Below the pieces are notes generated by a model. The model did not search any database. It was not told where the DNA came from and was given only the letters and a program-made list of their open reading frames with translations. The position numbers and the translations under genes were made by a program. Below are positions 53,295-62,624 of a DNA stretch of 64,000 nucleotides, one piece after another; position 1 is the first letter of the stretch; each line of letters starts with the position of its first letter. The stretch is from contig JAFZQI010000041.1 in the NCBI GenBank assembly GCA_017620475.1, positions 1-64,000 on the forward strand, read 5' to 3'. This DNA is from Clostridiales bacterium. Its GTDB lineage: Bacteria > Bacillota > Clostridia > Saccharofermentanales > Saccharofermentanaceae.

Positions 53295-54287
53295 TTACTT
53301 ACTGATTTTATTCTGATGCAAGGTTTTGAGCAGTACGCTCAAACCTCCGTAGAGGACACCGGCAATCGCCCAGACGATCCAGGTGATCTCCCATCTGTTG
53401 GTCAGAAAGCTCCAACCGAGATAGATGGCCGTGGCAATCATCCAGTAAAGAGGGGTGATCGCTTTCATCACCACATTGCCCTTTTCCTCTTTGCTGTAAT
53501 CGCCTTCCTGAAGGAGCATGGAATACCCGTCCGTGATGATGCCTGCATTGACGATCATGAAGACGCCGATAGCGATACAGGCAAACATAAGACAGCAAAG
53601 GCCCATGTGAAGAGGCGTGTTGTTCTCATCGATCACGCCGCCGGCGAGAAAAGCGATGACACCGAAAAGAATGGTGACGGTTCCACCCGTGATGGCACGG
53701 ATGAATTTACTTTTGAACTTCTCCGACTTATCCTTCACCAGTCCGTCCACACCATACTCGGTATCGAAGACTTCATTCTCGAGCCAATCCCATTTGGAAC
53801 GCGCCATACCGGCCGGGATGAAAAAGATAAGAGATACCGCGACAATTGCAAGAAGCAGGATGATCCCCAGTCCGCCTGCGGCGTTTTCCGTCAGAGGAAG
53901 AATCCCCGCTTTCTGAAAGGCCATGATGCCGAGAAGCGGCACCGGGCACAGGATACTGATCAGGCATCCGATGGAGATCTTGCCTGCGAAATCGCGATTT
54001 TCGGCAAGGAAACGGTTGGCCTCCTCCATAGAGACCCGGCGCAGTTCTTTTCCCGCATCCTCAGAAGACTCGGCCGCGGGACGATCCTCTACTTCATCCT
54101 TAAGAAGGTAATCCGTACTCACATTAAAGAGCCGGCTCATCTCCAGTATGCGCTGCAGGTCGGGAACCGACTGGGCGCTCTCCCACTTGCTGACCGACTG
54201 TCTGGAGACGCCGAGCTTATCCGCAAGCTCCTCCTGCGACCAGCCGTTCTTTTTTCTTTCTTCCATTATTTTTTCTGCCAGGATCAT
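53295..54287 (-). CDS. XRE regulator with membrane domain
   Basis: The helix-turn-helix spans residues 5-60 ([20 protein letters not shown], then [15 protein letters not shown]). A charged linker leads to about six membrane helices ([109 protein letters not shown]). A DNA-binding domain at the membrane is a known arrangement in Clostridia, and the membrane part may sense a signal. GAGGTAACAAC precedes the ATG. A promoter with a palindrome lies at 54411-54455. Confidence 0.88.
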   Translation of the reverse strand: MILAEKIMEERKKNGWSQEELADKLGVSRQSVSKWESAQSVPDLQRILEMSRLFNVSTDYLLKDEVEDRPAAESSEDAGKELRRVSMEEANRFLAENRDFAGKISIGCLISILCPVPLLGIMAFQKAGILPLTENAAGGLGIILLLAIVAVSLIFFIPAGMARSKWDWLENEVFDTEYGVDGLVKDKSEKFKSKFIRAITGGTVTILFGVIAFLAGGVIDENNTPLHMGLCCLMFACIAIGVFMIVNAGIITDGYSMLLQEGDYSKEEKGNVVMKAITPLYWMIATAIYLGWSFLTNRWEITWIVWAIAGVLYGGLSVLLKTLHQNKISK

Positions 54288-54410
54288 GTTGTTACCTCAC
54301 TACATTCGAATACCCTTTATGGGTTTTATAATCGCTGTTTGGTTTTTCATTTCTCAAGTCCGATGTGCACTCTCTTGATGGTTCGAATATACCAGAACCG
54401 CCGATTGCGC

Positions 54411-54455
54411 ACTATAAAGCCGGCTTGGAAATATGTCAACTGACAGTTGCAACTG
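54411..54455 (-). promoter_or_regulatory. Sigma-A promoter with adjacent palindrome
   Basis: On the minus strand TTGACA (54434-54439) and TATAGT (54411-54416) are 17 bases apart. A perfect 12-base palindrome CAGTTGCAACTG (54444-54455) lies just upstream of the -35 box, a good position for an operator or activator site. The leader to the XRE gene is about 115 bases. Confidence 0.75.
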
Positions 54456-54472
54456 CGGATTTCAGCGGTTTC

Positions 54473-54913
54473 CTACGCCTTTTTCAGCAAAGAATCCACG
54501 ATCCCTACGATCTCATCGACCGCACTCATCGTGCCGAGCGTTGCCTTCACGGTATTGGGATCCGTGATCCCTTCCTCACCCGGTTCAACATGGTCCTTGG
54601 CGCCGCCGATCTGTCCCGGCTTCGGAGCCATGCTGACGATGATCTTCTTCGGCTGTGCATCCACATACACGTAGTTCACGTCGTTTGCCCAGTCGTATAC
54701 GATCACCTGACGCTCTTTTCCGAAGGCACGGATCCAGCCCATCCTCGGAGTACCAAGCGTGGACTCCTCACCGGACAGAAGCTCCAGCATCTTCGCATTA
54801 TCCCAGCCTTTGGGGTTCTTAAATTTCTTGTAGCCATACGTTTCCGACCCGGCATTGGAAACCTCGTCATTAAAGCCTCCGGCCAGTTTAGAAAACAAGT
54901 CAAATAGTCCCAT
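54473..54913 (-). CDS. Small conserved protein of unknown function
   Basis: A 146-residue, soluble protein with no signal peptide. It starts MGLFDLFSKLAGG and has a beta-rich middle (RQVIVYDWANDVNYVYVDAQ) and an acidic C-terminus. I do not recognise the family. GGAGG six bases before the ATG at 54913 and good codon use support it as a gene. It lies between the XRE-membrane gene and a lipoprotein gene on the same strand. Confidence 0.6.
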   Translation of the reverse strand: MGLFDLFSKLAGGFNDEVSNAGSETYGYKKFKNPKGWDNAKMLELLSGEESTLGTPRMGWIRAFGKERQVIVYDWANDVNYVYVDAQPKKIIVSMAPKPGQIGGAKDHVEPGEEGITDPNTVKATLGTMSAVDEIVGIVDSLLKKA

Positions 54914-54982
54914 GTGAAACCTCCATCTCAAATGCTTTCACTGGGACTATTGTAACATTGTTAAGAACAAGATGCTCCTTGG

Positions 54983-56512
54983 TTATTTCATCTGGGATTC
55001 AATATCCGACAAACCGGCGTCTTTCATGAAGGTGTAGAACTCCTTAACATATTCCATATCACTGTCACCGTTAAAGACACATGCGGTAAGGATCGTTCCC
55101 TCGTATTTAACGTACATGCCTAATGCCGTCTTATAATCCTTCTCGGAGACCAGGAATAAAAGGAATTCATCATCCGTCATGGAATAAGCATACTTCAGAT
55201 CGGATTCACCGGCCATTTCTTTCAGGTCCTCCTCGTCAAACATAAGGCTGTCCTCGGTCATCTCACAGAACACATCCCAGGCCTGATCCTCATCGCCGAT
55301 CTCCATGACAAGTACCTGAATCGAAGAATTCCCTTTGCACTTGCAGAAAGCAGTCGCATTTTTGATATCGTCCGGATCAAGATCATCAAAGCCCCAATCG
55401 GTATCCTTGAGTTTATCCTGCGGGAAGGTATAGTAGGCACCTTCAGAGAACAGCTCCTCCGTTCCATCCATGAAGTCTTCTTCGAAAGACGTCTTCTGCT
55501 CATCGTTTGCTTCTTTTGCACCGCAGGCACTCTTGGCCGCACTGATCACGCTATTGGAGCGATCGTCAAACGTCACGGAATATGTCGTGTCGGGCTTGAC
55601 CGGCGCGGGGTGGTTAAAGTCATCGAGAAGTTCATCAACATCAAAGTAGAATGCATCATAAGATAAATCATAGTACTCATCGTAAAGAGTCTCGTCGTAT
55701 GGACCGACATACGTACAGCCAACAACGACATCCTCGGTGATGCTGAAATACATGCTCGATGCCATGTTGTAATCTTCTTCGGAGATGACGATCATACCGA
55801 ATTCATCATCTTCCTCCAAAAATCCGTATTGGATATCTGATTCTTCAGCCTTTTTCTGTAGTTCGTCTCTGTCTATATCCAAACCGCCCTTAAGGATCTC
55901 ATCATAGATCGCCTGAGCGGAAGCGGTGTCCTTGGCTTCCAGAACGAAAGCGAACAGATAGGCGTTCGCCGTTGAATCGGATTTACAGAATACCGCCGCA
56001 TTCGTAAGGGTGTCCTCTGAAATCGCATCGATATCCAGTTTCAATGCTTTGAGATCAAGATCGGTCGGCGTAAAATACGCACCGGTCTCAAAAGCTTTGT
56101 CAGCCGGACTAAACTTCGGATTCAGGAAGGCCGCCTTCTGTGCATCGTTCGCTTCCACGGCATCGCTATCCCAGATCGCCCACTCGATCAGATCTTCCGC
56201 CGACCACTGGTAGATACTTGATCCCGTGTTGTTCGGAATCGTTTCCCATGGATCAGCTTCTGATCCTGTCGGAACTTGCGTTTTCTGGCTGGGATCGGAG
56301 GTATCCGTTGTTTCATCGGTTTCCTCTGTCGTCGTTTCCGTGGGCTTCTCCGTACTTTCCACCGGCTTGTCCGTTTCTTCCGTATCTTCCGTGTCTTCCG
56401 TCTTAGTAGTCTTCTTACTCTTCTTGGTCTTCTTCGTCGTCTCTTTCTCCGTACAGCCGGCCAGTGACAGAACCATCAGCGCGGATAACAAAACAGCAAC
56501 ACTTCGTTTCAT
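54983..56512 (-). CDS. Lipoprotein with two tandem homologous domains
   Basis: A 509-residue lipoprotein (LAGC lipobox) with a Thr/Glu/Asp linker to about residue 90. Two similar domains follow (about 110-290 and 320-505). Each shows ANDxQK, FxxGAYxxP, an xxNAxxFCK strand, AxxVFxEM or AQAIYDEI, ESDxxYxxxxxDDEFxxxxxSExDY and a C-terminal strand. The family is not recognised, but internal duplication is clear. AAAGGAG nine bases before the ATG at 56512 sets the start. Confidence 0.75.
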   Translation of the reverse strand: MKRSVAVLLSALMVLSLAGCTEKETTKKTKKSKKTTKTEDTEDTEETDKPVESTEKPTETTTEETDETTDTSDPSQKTQVPTGSEADPWETIPNNTGSSIYQWSAEDLIEWAIWDSDAVEANDAQKAAFLNPKFSPADKAFETGAYFTPTDLDLKALKLDIDAISEDTLTNAAVFCKSDSTANAYLFAFVLEAKDTASAQAIYDEILKGGLDIDRDELQKKAEESDIQYGFLEEDDEFGMIVISEEDYNMASSMYFSITEDVVVGCTYVGPYDETLYDEYYDLSYDAFYFDVDELLDDFNHPAPVKPDTTYSVTFDDRSNSVISAAKSACGAKEANDEQKTSFEEDFMDGTEELFSEGAYYTFPQDKLKDTDWGFDDLDPDDIKNATAFCKCKGNSSIQVLVMEIGDEDQAWDVFCEMTEDSLMFDEEDLKEMAGESDLKYAYSMTDDEFLLFLVSEKDYKTALGMYVKYEGTILTACVFNGDSDMEYVKEFYTFMKDAGLSDIESQMK

Positions 56513-56659
56513 AGTCTCTTTCTCCTTTTTCATGCAGCATGAAAAGCCGCTATCCTCAACGATTTTTGATTACCTATATAATGACAGAAAAGCAGAAAGA
56601 GAGCAAGTCTGTAAAAAAGCAAAATAAGATTCGGAATGTCGTACTTTATCCCGCCGGAA

Positions 56660-59179
56660 CTATTCGATACTCTTCAGCGACTCAGTCATATCGATCCTTC
56701 TGATCTTCCCCCGCATCATGAAGTCGACGGCCAGGGAGAAAAGGATGACCAGAAGGAGAGAATACACATAACTCTGCGGAAAGATCAGGATCTTATACGT
56801 CACGATATCCATCTTGATCTGGGAGATAACAAAACGGTGCAGGAATATCCCCGTCGGGATCCCGACAACAAATCCGAGAAGACACAGTATGAAATTCTCA
56901 CGGAACACATAGCTTCCGGTCTCACCTCTACGGAAGCCGAGGACTTTCAGTGTCGCGATCTCACGCGTCCTCTCGGCGATATTAATGTTGTTGAGGTTGA
57001 AAAGCACGATGAAAGCAAGAAGTGCGGCACAGATAATGACCAGGACTACGATGTAGTTCATCTTCTCCATCGTCTCCGAGAAACTCTTTCTGCCCTCTTC
57101 CATGATGGTCCAGGATTGCACATGATCTGAGGATGCAACCGCAGAGCCGTACTCGTACGGCTTTTCATTCGGAACGCGTACAAGTGCGCTGCTTGGTTTA
57201 TATTCCTGTCCAAAAGCACCGGTATAGGTGGCTTCGTTTATGATGGCGTAATGGAATGTGTAGTTCTCGAAGATATATTCGATCCGGCAGGTGATCGTCT
57301 TTCCTTCTTCTCCATATTCGAGCGTGATCATATCTCCGACAGAAAGAGAGTTGCTCTCGGCAAGCTTGATGCTGATACCGATATTCCCTTCCTCGGGAAG
57401 GCTGTATTCTTCTTTCCCGTTATGCGGACGGACATAATTCAGGAACGCGGGATCATCGGCTACGAAGAGCTCCACATCGCGGATCGCACTCTTACTCGTG
57501 TGCTTCATGCGTTCCGTGCGGATCAGGATCTTTTCGGTGGTCTCTCCGATCTTCTGATCCGCTTCCTTAAGGATCGTCTCCATCTCCTCTACCGTTGCTT
57601 TGCCGTCAAAATCCACGGACACATCGTACGTCATGATCTCGTCATACTGGAAGTTAATGAGATTATTGATGGAGTCGCGAAGTCCGAATCCCGTGATGAG
57701 AAGTGCCGTACAGCCGGCGATGCCGATGATCATCATCCACATTCTTTTCTTGAAACGGAATACGTTTCTGGCAGAGACCTTGTGCAGGAAGGAAAGCCTC
57801 TTCCAGACCGGTGTGATGTATTCGAGGAAGATCCTTTTTCCGGACGGCGGAGCTTTCGGGCGGACCAGTTCGGCCGGGGTTTCCGTGAACTCGGAAAAGC
57901 ACGTCACGATCGTCACGCCGACGGAGCAAAGAAGAGACACCAGAAGCGAGATCAGGAAAAGCGGGATCTCCGTCGTGAAGGTGATCGGCGCAAACCCGTA
58001 CATCATGTCGTAGACCTTCCAGATCGTGAAAGGAAAGACTTTGGTTCCGGCTGCAAAACCGCCGACGGCACCGATGATAGAAGCGGATCCGGAATAGATG
58101 ACATACTTCAGAATGATAGAGAACTTCGAATACCCGACAGCCCGCATCGTGCCGATCTCCGACCGCTCATCACTGACCATACGCTGCATGGTCGTCGAGC
58201 AGACGAGGGCCGCCAGTGCGAAAAAGAATATCGGAAAGACAGAAGCAATGCCGTCCACGATCTTGGCATCATTTTGGAAACTGACATACCCGACATTCGT
58301 ATCACGCTTCAGGATATAGTAATCCGCGGATGAAGGGAAATCCATGAGCGAGTCCACAGATAAAGATAACCCCTTGATCGCCGCGCCAATCAGGGCATAT
58401 TGTGCCTCCAGTTCTTCTTTGAGCCGGTCATAGCGGGCGTTGACGACCTCTTCCACACGTGGACTAAGTGTTTTTTCAAAGTCCGATATGATCTCGTCAT
58501 ATTCATCGGAAAAGGCTTTTTCATTTTCATCGATCTTCACATACGCTTCGGAATACGCATCAAAAAGAAGACCTTCCTTCTGTACATAGGCAAAATAATC
58601 GATCGAACCGTCTCCGATCTCACTCGTGCCTTTCTGGAAGTTCATGTAGTACGGTGAACGTACCCGTCCGACCACTTCGTATTCGGTATGGGAAAAACCG
58701 TCGGCATCAGAGAGGATCAGCGTATCACCGATATAGTCGGAAGGACAGGCATACGCATCGACCACGGCTTCATTATCATTCTCCGGAAGCCGTCCTTCGA
58801 TGAGATCGAGGCAGTTGACCTCATCGGTCATCGTATGGAACCGTACGACCGATATGAGGTCTTCTTTTCCCTCTTCCTTATTCTTGCGCCGGGTCACGAG
58901 CCCGTCCTGAAATGCCGCGCCTTCACAGGCTCGAATACCGGGAAGGTCTCCGATCTTATTAACATCGTCATCATCCAGACCGATGGTCGAAAGGATACGG
59001 TAGTCATAGAGCACCTGTTCCCGGATATACTTGTCACCGGTCGCCATAAACGCCGGCTTAGTGCTTTTCAATCCGGCAAAAAAACCGACGCCCAGGGCAA
59101 TGATCGCCAGGATCGCGATGTATCGCATCAGGCTGCCCTTGATGCATCGGAAAACGATCTTCCAATAGCTTTTCTTCAT
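56660..59179 (-). CDS. FtsX-type ABC transporter permease
   Basis: An 839-residue permease with an N-terminal membrane helix (YIAILAIIALGVGFFAGLKS), a large extracellular domain, and three helices around 310-425. A further helix (MIIGIAGCTALLITGFGLRD), a second extracellular domain and a C-terminal three-helix FtsX bundle follow (VLVIICAALLAFIVLFNL, FILCLLGFVVGIPTGIFL, YSLLLVILFSLAVDFMM). The layout is that of MacB-like or lipoprotein-release permeases. The start is at 59179, eight bases after the ATPase stop, with GAGGCGG before it. Confidence 0.9.
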   Translation of the reverse strand: MKKSYWKIVFRCIKGSLMRYIAILAIIALGVGFFAGLKSTKPAFMATGDKYIREQVLYDYRILSTIGLDDDDVNKIGDLPGIRACEGAAFQDGLVTRRKNKEEGKEDLISVVRFHTMTDEVNCLDLIEGRLPENDNEAVVDAYACPSDYIGDTLILSDADGFSHTEYEVVGRVRSPYYMNFQKGTSEIGDGSIDYFAYVQKEGLLFDAYSEAYVKIDENEKAFSDEYDEIISDFEKTLSPRVEEVVNARYDRLKEELEAQYALIGAAIKGLSLSVDSLMDFPSSADYYILKRDTNVGYVSFQNDAKIVDGIASVFPIFFFALAALVCSTTMQRMVSDERSEIGTMRAVGYSKFSIILKYVIYSGSASIIGAVGGFAAGTKVFPFTIWKVYDMMYGFAPITFTTEIPLFLISLLVSLLCSVGVTIVTCFSEFTETPAELVRPKAPPSGKRIFLEYITPVWKRLSFLHKVSARNVFRFKKRMWMMIIGIAGCTALLITGFGLRDSINNLINFQYDEIMTYDVSVDFDGKATVEEMETILKEADQKIGETTEKILIRTERMKHTSKSAIRDVELFVADDPAFLNYVRPHNGKEEYSLPEEGNIGISIKLAESNSLSVGDMITLEYGEEGKTITCRIEYIFENYTFHYAIINEATYTGAFGQEYKPSSALVRVPNEKPYEYGSAVASSDHVQSWTIMEEGRKSFSETMEKMNYIVVLVIICAALLAFIVLFNLNNINIAERTREIATLKVLGFRRGETGSYVFRENFILCLLGFVVGIPTGIFLHRFVISQIKMDIVTYKILIFPQSYVYSLLLVILFSLAVDFMMRGKIRRIDMTESLKSIE

Positions 59180-59186
59180 GACCGCC

Positions 59187-59888
59187 TCACCATTCGATCT
59201 CTTCAACGGATTTCGGATGCGGATTGATATCGTTGCTTTCGACCCGTCCGTTCTTGATGCGGATGACGCGGTCGGCCATGGCCGCCAGTGTCGAGTTATG
59301 TGTAATGATGACGACAGTCATGTGCCGTTCGGTACAAAGTCTGGCCAGAAGCCTAAGGATCGACTTTCCGGTCTGGTAATCAAGTGCGCCTGTGGGTTCG
59401 TCGCAAAGAAGGAGCTTCGGATTCTTGGCAACGGCCCGGGCAATCGCCACACGCTGCTGTTCGCCGCCGGAAAGCTGCGCCGGGAAATTCTTTTTTCTGT
59501 CTGAAAGTCCGACATCCTCCAGTATGGCATCCGGATCCATCGGATCCGACACCAGCTGCGAGGCCATCTCGACATTTTCGATTGCCGTAAGATTCGGAAT
59601 CAGGTTATAAAACTGGAACACAAAGCCGACATCGGATCTTCTGTAGTCCGCAAGTGCCCTATCCTTAAGTGCCGAGATCTCCTGCCCGTCAAGAAGTACG
59701 GTACCGCTCGTCAGGGTATCCATCCCACCGAGAATATTCAGAAGCGTCGTCTTGCCGGCACCCGATTGTCCCAGTATCACACAGAGCTCGCCTTTTTCGA
59801 TGGAGAACTCCGCGCCGTCCAGCGCATGCACTTCCACATCGCCGGTCTTATATATTTTCTTCACATCTTGAAATTCTATGTACGCCAT
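59187..59888 (-). CDS. ABC transporter ATP-binding protein (LolD/MacB type)
   Basis: A 233-residue ATPase with Walker [10 protein letters not shown] (residues 40-48), Q-loop [13 protein letters not shown], signature LSGGEQQR, Walker [13 protein letters not shown] and a THN H-loop. It pairs with the permease downstream. A promoter with an inverted repeat lies at 59914-59948. GAGGAGAG lies before the ATG. Confidence 0.93.
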   Translation of the reverse strand: MAYIEFQDVKKIYKTGDVEVHALDGAEFSIEKGELCVILGQSGAGKTTLLNILGGMDTLTSGTVLLDGQEISALKDRALADYRRSDVGFVFQFYNLIPNLTAIENVEMASQLVSDPMDPDAILEDVGLSDRKKNFPAQLSGGEQQRVAIARAVAKNPKLLLCDEPTGALDYQTGKSILRLLARLCTERHMTVVIITHNSTLAAMADRVIRIKNGRVESNDINPHPKSVEEIEW

Positions 59889-59913
59889 TATCCGTCATTC
59901 TCTCCTCTATAAG

Positions 59914-59948
59914 ATAATAGCGTCATTCATTTGACCATTCAAGTCAAA
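59914..59948 (-). promoter_or_regulatory. ABC transporter promoter with inverted repeat
   Basis: On the minus strand TTGAAT (59937-59942) and TATTAT (59914-59919) are 17 bases apart. An inverted repeat TTTGAC-N7-GTCAAA at 59930-59948 covers the -35 box. A repressor site is the simplest reading; no regulator gene is adjacent. Confidence 0.65.
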
Positions 59949-59979
59949 GTCATCTGACGGATTGACGGAAAATGCCGTT

Positions 59980-62358
59980 TTACAGTTCTTTGACCACAAG
60001 TGAAGCGCGATTCTGGATCGTCTTAAGGACCTCATCCTCGGTCCGGTCTCCGGCGAAATATCCGGCGGCCTCTTCACAGATGATCGAGGAAATCGAAATA
60101 TCAGTAAAACCGCTTCTGTTTACACTCAGGAGAAGCTCTCGGACTTCGTCGATATCTTCCTGCGTGATGCGAAGTGCGAAGTCCAGCGCAGAGGCGTCAA
60201 AAACCGTCTCCCGTGCCATTCTCTCGTATTGTTTATTCTCCCGTTCCATTTCCATCAGGCTTTCTTTCTCAAACACATCTTTGTTGATCGGGAAACCGGG
60301 CAGCGCGGTGTCAGAACTTCCGGAGTATTGAAGGAATGACCGGATAAAATCCCATGCCAGATCTGCATATTTACTGGTCGCAACAATACCCAGAGACTCA
60401 TACGAAGTGCAGGTCATTCCCGCTCCGTCAGGGGAAGGATACCCAAGGAAAGCCGTGCTTCCCGGAAGATCATCCCTGGCATCAACATACGATCGTACAT
60501 CACCCACATAAACATCCGTTACGGCAAGAAGCTCCGACTCAAACTTCGTCCTTGTAAGATCCTCACCAACGATATATATACCATTGCCGATGTACGTTTC
60601 TTCCCATCCTTCGTCTTTCGGAAGCTCCTTGACACCGAAAGTTCTGGCGAGCTGAAGGATCCTTTTCATCTCGTCATTTTGGAAATCCACGGTCCGAAGG
60701 TCATAGTTTACGAAATTGTGATTGCACATAAGAAGCTTCATCAAGAAAGTCGAATACTCACTTGCTTCGATAAAGCTCACCTGTTCCGGAAGCGATTGCG
60801 ATGCTTCTTCAAATTCATCGTAGGTCCAGCCGTCGCGGTTATGGATATATTTTGTGTTCACCTGCATACCGAAAAGAGTAAACCTAAGCGGTATATGGAA
60901 AAGCTTGCCGTTCTTCTCACATGACCGGAAGATATTATCGAAATAATCATCACGCGATAAACCGTTGGGACCATCGATGAAGGTATTGAGGTCCAGCATG
61001 ATCTCTGAATTATTGAAAGTCGAATTCTCGGAAAACCCGTAAAGGATGTCAGGACCCGAGCCGGAAAGAAAGTCCAGATAAATGGCATTATACATCTCGG
61101 CAGGATCCGCTTCCGGATCAACGCCGTCATGATAATCTACCAGAACGGCCCGGGATTTAGAGGAAGTATCGCTGTTATATGCGTCCAGAAAATCCAGGAG
61201 TTCTTCGTCATAGGCCATATCGATTCCTCCGACAACAATGATCCTTTTCCCTGCATGGGGATTCTGCTTCGCCCGTGAAAGATGGATCACACTGGCATCT
61301 GTACCGATATTGGTATATCGGATACCCACAACAACGAGTTCATCTTCGCTTTGCGGATACATCGTGGATCGGCTCACATAGTTTCTCGGCACATCCGCAT
61401 CATTCCAGTCGAAGACCTTCTCCAGTTCTCCGCTTTCAATGTCATAGCGGAAACATCCGTTTGACGATCTCACGAAAAGCCCTTCTTTCGTGGCCACCGG
61501 AGTGCCTAACGAGCTGATGATATTGGCGTCTATCCCCTCTCCCAGTTTCCCGGTTTCAAGATCCACTTCCTTGATCTGCAGATCACCATCACCATAGGTC
61601 GAGTATACGCCCGAAAGTACATAGTCCTTCCCGTTCTGCCGAATGACCGAGCCATCGATAATTCGTCCGAGATCCGAGATCTCTGCGGTCTTCTTGCCGC
61701 TCCGATCGTAGATCACCAGTTTCCCAAGTCCGCATACCGTATATCTTCCATCCGGAAGAACACCCATTGTTGCACTCGTACTTCCGTCTCCGAGAGCCGG
61801 CGGATCTTCCAGCTGCATATCTCTTAGTGTATTGCCCTGAGGGTCTACGATCGTGAGCAGTATCCCCATCGTTCCTGTCGTTCCGACATTGTTACTGCTG
61901 AGGATACAGATATTCCCATCGATATCGGAAGCAATATCATAAAGATCGACTCCTTTTGTTTCGATCTCTCTGATATAATTTCCCTTCTCATCGAAAAGCA
62001 CTGTCGAGTGATCGTGGCATTCCATCAGCTGGCCGAAGTCGGCATCTTCCGGGGGTTCGTAGTCGACCTGGATCGATGCAACCACGACCCCATCTTCATA
62101 TTCACATCGGTCAACATAATACATCTCCACCGTCTTCCCTTCCTTAAGCGGGAACTTCAGCGGATAAATGTCCGAATTGAAATATGGATCGCTTTCCAGT
62201 ATTTCTTTACCGGAAACATAGTTTTCACTTTTATTGTATGCGTCTTTTTTCTGTTGGCTTTTCCTGCATCCCGACAAGGAAAACAGGAGCGTTCCTGCCA
62301 GAAGGCCTGCGGTCACATGTTTGATCGGCTGTGATGTCCATGGTTTTGACGTTTTCAT
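59980..62358 (-). CDS. Propeller/solute-binding lipoprotein, paralog 4
   Basis: A 792-residue lipoprotein (FSLSGC lipobox). The N-terminal half has VLFDEKGNYIREIETKGVDL, DPQGNTLRDMQLED and DRSGKKTAEISDLG units, propeller-like. RAKQNPHAGKRIIV leads to a solute-binding half with LSGSGPDILYGFSEN, KNGKLFHIPLRFTLFGMQVN, GYPSPDGAGMTCTSYESLGI and SKYADLAWDFIRSFL. It ends EEAAGYFAGDRTEDEVLKTI, like paralog 2. A dyad promoter lies upstream (62430-62445). No permease gene is adjacent. Confidence 0.82.
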   Translation of the reverse strand: MKTSKPWTSQPIKHVTAGLLAGTLLFSLSGCRKSQQKKDAYNKSENYVSGKEILESDPYFNSDIYPLKFPLKEGKTVEMYYVDRCEYEDGVVVASIQVDYEPPEDADFGQLMECHDHSTVLFDEKGNYIREIETKGVDLYDIASDIDGNICILSSNNVGTTGTMGILLTIVDPQGNTLRDMQLEDPPALGDGSTSATMGVLPDGRYTVCGLGKLVIYDRSGKKTAEISDLGRIIDGSVIRQNGKDYVLSGVYSTYGDGDLQIKEVDLETGKLGEGIDANIISSLGTPVATKEGLFVRSSNGCFRYDIESGELEKVFDWNDADVPRNYVSRSTMYPQSEDELVVVGIRYTNIGTDASVIHLSRAKQNPHAGKRIIVVGGIDMAYDEELLDFLDAYNSDTSSKSRAVLVDYHDGVDPEADPAEMYNAIYLDFLSGSGPDILYGFSENSTFNNSEIMLDLNTFIDGPNGLSRDDYFDNIFRSCEKNGKLFHIPLRFTLFGMQVNTKYIHNRDGWTYDEFEEASQSLPEQVSFIEASEYSTFLMKLLMCNHNFVNYDLRTVDFQNDEMKRILQLARTFGVKELPKDEGWEETYIGNGIYIVGEDLTRTKFESELLAVTDVYVGDVRSYVDARDDLPGSTAFLGYPSPDGAGMTCTSYESLGIVATSKYADLAWDFIRSFLQYSGSSDTALPGFPINKDVFEKESLMEMERENKQYERMARETVFDASALDFALRITQEDIDEVRELLLSVNRSGFTDISISSIICEEAAGYFAGDRTEDEVLKTIQNRASLVVKEL

Positions 62359-62402
62359 AATAATCCTTCTCCTGCAAGCACATGGGAACCTAACTCAGCA
62401 AC

Positions 62403-62445
62403 AGAATAGCAGAGAAAGGTCAAGGATAAATGACAAATGCGTCAT
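62403..62445 (-). promoter_or_regulatory. Promoter with ATGAC-N6-GTCAT dyad
   Basis: Dyad at 62430-62445. On the minus strand a TATTCT -10 box with an extended TG (62403-62408) follows after 21 bases, placing the dyad centre at about -41. The TTATCCT flank matches the copy at 53253-53268. Confidence 0.6.
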
Positions 62446-62624
62446 TCATTATTCAGGTCCCGCATTCTTCCTCATCCCGGGAAACCGTTTCAACTCGCGG
62501 AAAAGCGAAAGGATCATAATGAGCGCGTACTATGATTCCCTGTCCGAATGGCTTATAATACGGTTATACGAAGCGTTTCGGGTAGAAGATAGATTATGTT
62601 ACTAAAAAGGGGCAGCAGATCGGA

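Noticed and set aside
55070..55090. AAGACACAT resembling the sigma promoter block
   Set aside because: It lies inside a coding region and no TCGAA block occurs at the required 16-base distance.
57251..58333. A plus-strand open frame opposite the second FtsX permease
   Set aside because: Charged, low-information translation; the minus-strand permease has clear membrane helices and family layout.
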